Of a stretch of 64,000 nt of DNA, positions 61,501-64,000 are shown piece after piece; positions within the stretch are counted from its first letter, which is position 1, and each line of letters opens with the position of its first letter. The stretch is from positions 1-64,000 of the forward strand of contig JAQTQX010000014.1 in assembly GCA_028712075.1 (NCBI GenBank), in the 5' to 3' direction. The DNA comes from Desulfuromonadaceae bacterium. Lineage in GTDB: Bacteria > Desulfobacterota > Desulfuromonadia > Geobacterales > Pseudopelobacteraceae. Position numbers and translations under genes: made by a program. A model generated the notes under the pieces. That model was not told the origin of the DNA and did no database searches. It saw only the letters and a list, made by a program, of their open reading frames with translations.

Positions 61501-64000
61501 GATGCAGCAGGTAATAGCGCAGGAGCAACTGCCTCTACAATCGTCAAATTTAACAGCACCGCTGACAACCCGCCAACAGTTTCATTGACTGTCCAGAAGC
61601 AGGAGGTTTTCCCCGGTAGCCTTCTTCCGGTTTACATCCTGGCAGCGGATGACCGCCAGATTGCATCCGTTGAGATCAGCCTCGGCTATAGAAAAATTGC
61701 CGGATTTACAACTGCATTGGATCGCGTTGTAGAACTCCCCGTTCCGATTGATGAAATTCCCGGGACCGTATTGCAGGTAGCGGTCCGGGCGGTTGACAGT
61801 GCCGGAAATGAAACAGTGGCAACCGGCCAGGCAACCGTTATTGCTCCGCCAACCTCCACCGGAGTAATCACCGGTGCCGTGTATGACGACTCCACCGGCC
61901 TGCCGCTGGAAGGGGCTTCCGCGCTCCTGACCCAGAGCGGCAAGCCTGACCAGAATGCGCTCACCGACTCTCGCGGTCGCTATTCTTTTGAGACTGATCA
62001 GGGTGTTGCAACGGTTGTGCTGTCAAAATCCGGATATAACCGTGTTGAACGTCCGCTGGTTGCTGTTGTTGCAAGTCAGGGCACCAGAGTCGCCGATGCC
62101 CGGTTAACCCCTGTTCCCGTGGCCGGGACTCCGGTTGCGTCTGCCGTCGGCGGCAAGGTCACTGCGAGCTTTGGTCTGCAAGAGGGTGGCGTGACCTCGG
62201 CATTGGCTGCTGCCGGACTAACGGCCCCGGCAACCGGTTCTATTGAACTGACCATCCCTGCCGGTGCGCTTGCCCGCGATGCGGAAGCGGTTGTCTCCCA
62301 AATAGGTGCCCAAGGGCTGCAGGGGCGACGTCTGCCGCTTGGCTGGTCGCCGGTAGCCGCGTTCCGCCTGGCGCTGACTGTGCCCGACCTGAACCTGACA
62401 CAGGATGCCGACATTTCCATTCCCAACAGCTTTTCCCTTGCAGCGGATGCACGGGTACCGCTCGTTCGATGGGATGAGCCGTCAGCAAACTGGGTTGCCA
62501 CTGGGTTTGCCACTGTCTCTGCTGATGGCAAGACCCTTGTCGGCACGCTGCCGTCTGTTGGTAACTACGCACTCACTGTCCCTGATCCAGGAGTTGCACC
62601 GCCAGCAACTGCCGGCGAGGCACTACCTCCTGCAACGCTATCGCTTCCCGGCGATCTTACTGCCACGGTCTCTCCTGAACCGCAGATAACCTTTTACAAG
62701 CCGGGTATCAAATCGGATGTCGGCTTCACCCTGACGTCCAGTCAGCAACTCCCGAGCGGCACTGTTCTCTGGGCGGTCATTTCCGAGAGGTACGACTTCT
62801 TTTCGGGCGAACGGATCGTGGTTGAGCCGTATCATCAGGAGATCGTCATGTACGGCTACGGACTGGGAGGAAACAAAACCCTGTCCGCCAACTTCCAGGT
62901 TTCACCCGGTCAGCCTTTCAACGGCCAGCAGTTGGCCAAAGGGATTATCACCGTCAGTGCGGTCGTGCCACCTGAAAATGCACAACTGTTCAGCGTTATC
63001 GGACCACAAGGTGGTGAAGTAAGCTCTTTGTCCGGCGAAAAAATCACCTTCCCGGTCGGAGCGGTATCCCGTTTCGTGCCGGTATCTCTGATGAATTTCA
63101 AACCGGCTGATACCGGTCTGTCGCTCCCGGCAGGGTTCACCCTTGTAAATGGCGTTTCCCTGACTGCAGCGGGCACACCCATTGCTAAATCGTTGACACT
63201 CTCTGTACCAAAACCCGCAAATTTCAACCCTGCTGCCGGTGACCTGCTGGTGGTGATGCCGGTGGAGAGCGCCAGCTCGACACGGTTTGCACTGGTTGGC
63301 AGTGCCGCCGTTGATACCAGCGGCACCAGCATTGTTTCCACCCTCACTGTTCCGGGGGCTACTTCCGCCCGTTTTCCCGGCATTCTCAAAGACGGCAGAA
63401 TCCTTGTTCTTCAGTCAGCATCGAAGCTGGCGTATGCCGGCGGAACCGTAACCAACCCGGTAGGTCAACCGTTCAAAGAGGCTCAAGTGACGTCTGACTC
63501 ACTGCCGCTGACAGCGTATTCAGACGCATCAGGTGCGTACATTTTCGCTGTCAAACCGGGCCAGTTTAATCTTGCCGCGCTGGATCTCATCACCTTCAAC
63601 AGCGGCACCACCTCCGGGACGGTTTCTGAAGGGGCTTTTGCCCCGGCAGATATCGCCATGAAGATAGAACCGCCAAAGGTGCTTGCCGTTTCTCCTGCTG
63701 CAGGTGCTTCAGCAGTTCCTCTTGCAGAACCGGTAAAAATATCCCTGTCCGAGCCTGTTATTGCGGCATCGGTAACTCTTTCAAATATCAAGCTTATCGC
63801 CTCAGACCTTTCCGAAATGACCGGTTCAGTGGAGTTGAGCGGCGACAGTCGCACCATAACCTTCCGCCATGCCGAACCGTTTGCACCTAAAACAGGGTAC
63901 ACCGTTTCCGTCAAAAACCTGGTCGACCTTTCTGCTACGCCAATGGCAGCCGAATTTACCTCCGGCTTCATGTCACTTAATACAGACCCGCCTGTTGCTC
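58600..64000 (+). CDS. Giant exported PKD/Ig-repeat surface protein, partial (5' part)
   Basis: The frame is open from the ATG at 58600 (GGGGG 5 bp upstream) past the window end, at least 1800 codons. Signal peptide MLRTNSRILGFTLFFLQVFL, cleavage near ALA-SP. After an N-terminal domain there are about three PKD-like repeats (each NQPPTANAG ... TVTVN), about four cadherin/He_PIG-like repeats (DPDSDLLTFSAEGLPQGATF, FTWTPGYD), Ig-like units, a carboxypeptidase-regulatory-type repeat (GVITGAVYDDSTGLPLEGAS), a later second one, and an SbsA-type Ig domain near the window end (PKVLAVSPAAGASAVPLAEP). It looks like an adhesin or cell-surface scaffold. The C-terminal anchor is beyond the window. Confidence 0.88.
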   Translation, partial: MLRTNSRILGFTLFFLQVFLGVFSIPALASPQDISGLVTVTKSERSITDRRTLVVTTTSTVTITNSSNQPISAPLHAVFQISAPEVTMPSAIQIASSNPYAKYYYDLSSLVPATGLQPGGKITFTATLTCKSSVRYSYTIQTFGEIADIPINQPPTANAGTGQIIALDQSETSRLVTLTGSGTDPENGPLTYAWSGIPALNAANTAMPTVTLTAGTYTFTLVVTDDKGATASATTMVTVNPAPNQPPTANAGIDQNINLKFDGLALPVTLIGVGADPENGALTYEWRDAAGALIASTQSTVVNPGAGSHVYTLKVTDTAGASASDTVTVNVNQAPIANAGPNQTITLTAGQTSATVTLDGSGSTDSDGTVASYSWQGTPDPADVQKPTVSNLGQGSYTFFLTVTDNKGGVSAEAPVTITINMAGNASPVLSAIGAKIAVEGQPLIFTISGSDSDNDPLTFSVEGLPTGATFNPAARNFSWTPGYDQGGADKSYDVIFKLGDGKVTVSETVKISVANSNRLPKLDPVGAKTVAENATLSFTLTGSDPDSDLLTFSAEGLPQGATFSGQTFTWTPGYDVAPASRTVTFTVTDSNGGSAGEAVVITVTNANQPPTITAPLTINGSEGTAITPVTITGSDPDADALTYSGINLPTGSAVSPSGEFSWPSPSYTSAGTYNAKFRVTDPGGLFAEQPVTITIADVNQPPVIRTTSLPAPKIDTPYSGKIDAYDPDTDGSITGYVLQAGSPSGMTINATGSITWLPGAADIEKTYTFTVKVSDNKSGTVDSAPFTIKLTDTIPPVVSLNAPAELTPGASFNVKASASDNVGVDKLTVAINGYITECNPVGLCTVPGLVDSAADPSKKITVTATATDKNNNSASAAATITVAIVPDSAPPINVTLSAPAEASPGSTVILNASATDAGSGIDRFEFRLAESTVSFAIAYPGTPSASYPVPVDAADGQTLNFTVTAFDAAGNSAGATASTIVKFNSTADNPPTVSLTVQKQEVFPGSLLPVYILAADDRQIASVEISLGYRKIAGFTTALDRVVELPVPIDEIPGTVLQVAVRAVDSAGNETVATGQATVIAPPTSTGVITGAVYDDSTGLPLEGASALLTQSGKPDQNALTDSRGRYSFETDQGVATVVLSKSGYNRVERPLVAVVASQGTRVADARLTPVPVAGTPVASAVGGKVTASFGLQEGGVTSALAAAGLTAPATGSIELTIPAGALARDAEAVVSQIGAQGLQGRRLPLGWSPVAAFRLALTVPDLNLTQDADISIPNSFSLAADARVPLVRWDEPSANWVATGFATVSADGKTLVGTLPSVGNYALTVPDPGVAPPATAGEALPPATLSLPGDLTATVSPEPQITFYKPGIKSDVGFTLTSSQQLPSGTVLWAVISERYDFFSGERIVVEPYHQEIVMYGYGLGGNKTLSANFQVSPGQPFNGQQLAKGIITVSAVVPPENAQLFSVIGPQGGEVSSLSGEKITFPVGAVSRFVPVSLMNFKPADTGLSLPAGFTLVNGVSLTAAGTPIAKSLTLSVPKPANFNPAAGDLLVVMPVESASSTRFALVGSAAVDTSGTSIVSTLTVPGATSARFPGILKDGRILVLQSASKLAYAGGTVTNPVGQPFKEAQVTSDSLPLTAYSDASGAYIFAVKPGQFNLAALDLITFNSGTTSGTVSEGAFAPADIAMKIEPPKVLAVSPAAGASAVPLAEPVKISLSEPVIAASVTLSNIKLIASDLSEMTGSVELSGDSRTITFRHAEPFAPKTGYTVSVKNLVDLSATPMAAEFTSGFMSLNTDPPVA

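Noticed and set aside
1..64000. CRISPR arrays or rRNA genes
   Set aside because: No regular repeat-spacer pattern and no rRNA-like sequence were seen on either strand.

Overview
The window looks like chromosome of an anaerobic, metal-respiring Desulfuromonadota bacterium (Geobacter/Geomonas/Trichlorobacter type). The reasons are several multiheme c-type cytochromes, a chemoreceptor with a periplasmic CxxCH haem motif, paired DUF507 genes, the surE-pcm-rpoS cluster, PEP-CTERM surface proteins and a bacteriohemerythrin. No database search was possible, so the lineage is an inference.

Layout. Bases 1-2730: end of an iron-sulfur/flavin electron-transfer unit (HydB/HydG or AsrA/AsrB type), a small ribbon-helix-helix gene, a radical SAM/SPASM maturase and a decayed moeA tail. 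Bases 2817-8279: tRNA-Val, a ferritin-like protein, cyclophilin and quinone oxidoreductase on the minus strand, then surE-pcm-rpoS and apt on the plus strand. Bases 8339-22928: tRNA-Arg(CCU) followed by a tandem island bounded by three copies of the tRNA 3' end. Unit A (8.4-17.97 kb) is a compact AT-rich phage-satellite-like element: integrase, AlpA, PrimPol-like and RepA-like replication genes, a probable iteron origin, an HK97-type major capsid protein and a P27-type small terminase. It has no portal, protease, large terminase or tail gene. Unit B (17.97-22.93 kb) is composite: an HTH gene, a gene cut by an IS3 remnant, half of a tRNA-Pro, and a nine-haem cytochrome.

Bases 22.9-24.9 kb hold a decayed and an intact PEP-CTERM gene, duplicated non-coding tails and a pyridoxamine-oxidase fragment. 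Bases 24.9-35.3 kb are core genes: TauE-like, cardiolipin synthase, radical SAM, AmiC, MutS, Slt and the DUF507 pair. Bases 35.5-41 kb carry two six-haem cytochromes, queC, and a MoxR-ATPase/VWA module. Bases 41-50.3 kb carry bacteriohemerythrin, the haem chemoreceptor, pta and a minus-strand run ribH-nusB-hom-trpB2-trpF-trpB. Bases 50.4-54.9 kb are a minus-strand export cluster (Cys-rich protein, lipoprotein, beta-barrel-like protein, thioredoxin-fold lipoprotein, NosL) that may handle copper. Bases 55-64 kb carry rnr, a second PEP-CTERM gene and the first 1800 codons of a giant PKD/Ig-repeat surface protein that runs off the window.

The most interesting points are: (1) the minimal capsid-plus-TerS satellite and its FFRR-FFRR heptamer array; (2) three attachment-site copies, each with its own terminator and an 11-bp-period repeat doublet, suggesting serial insertion by different integrases; and (3) GG-N10-GC sigma-54-type promoters upstream of both PEP-CTERM genes and the island cytochrome, suggesting one regulon for the cell surface.
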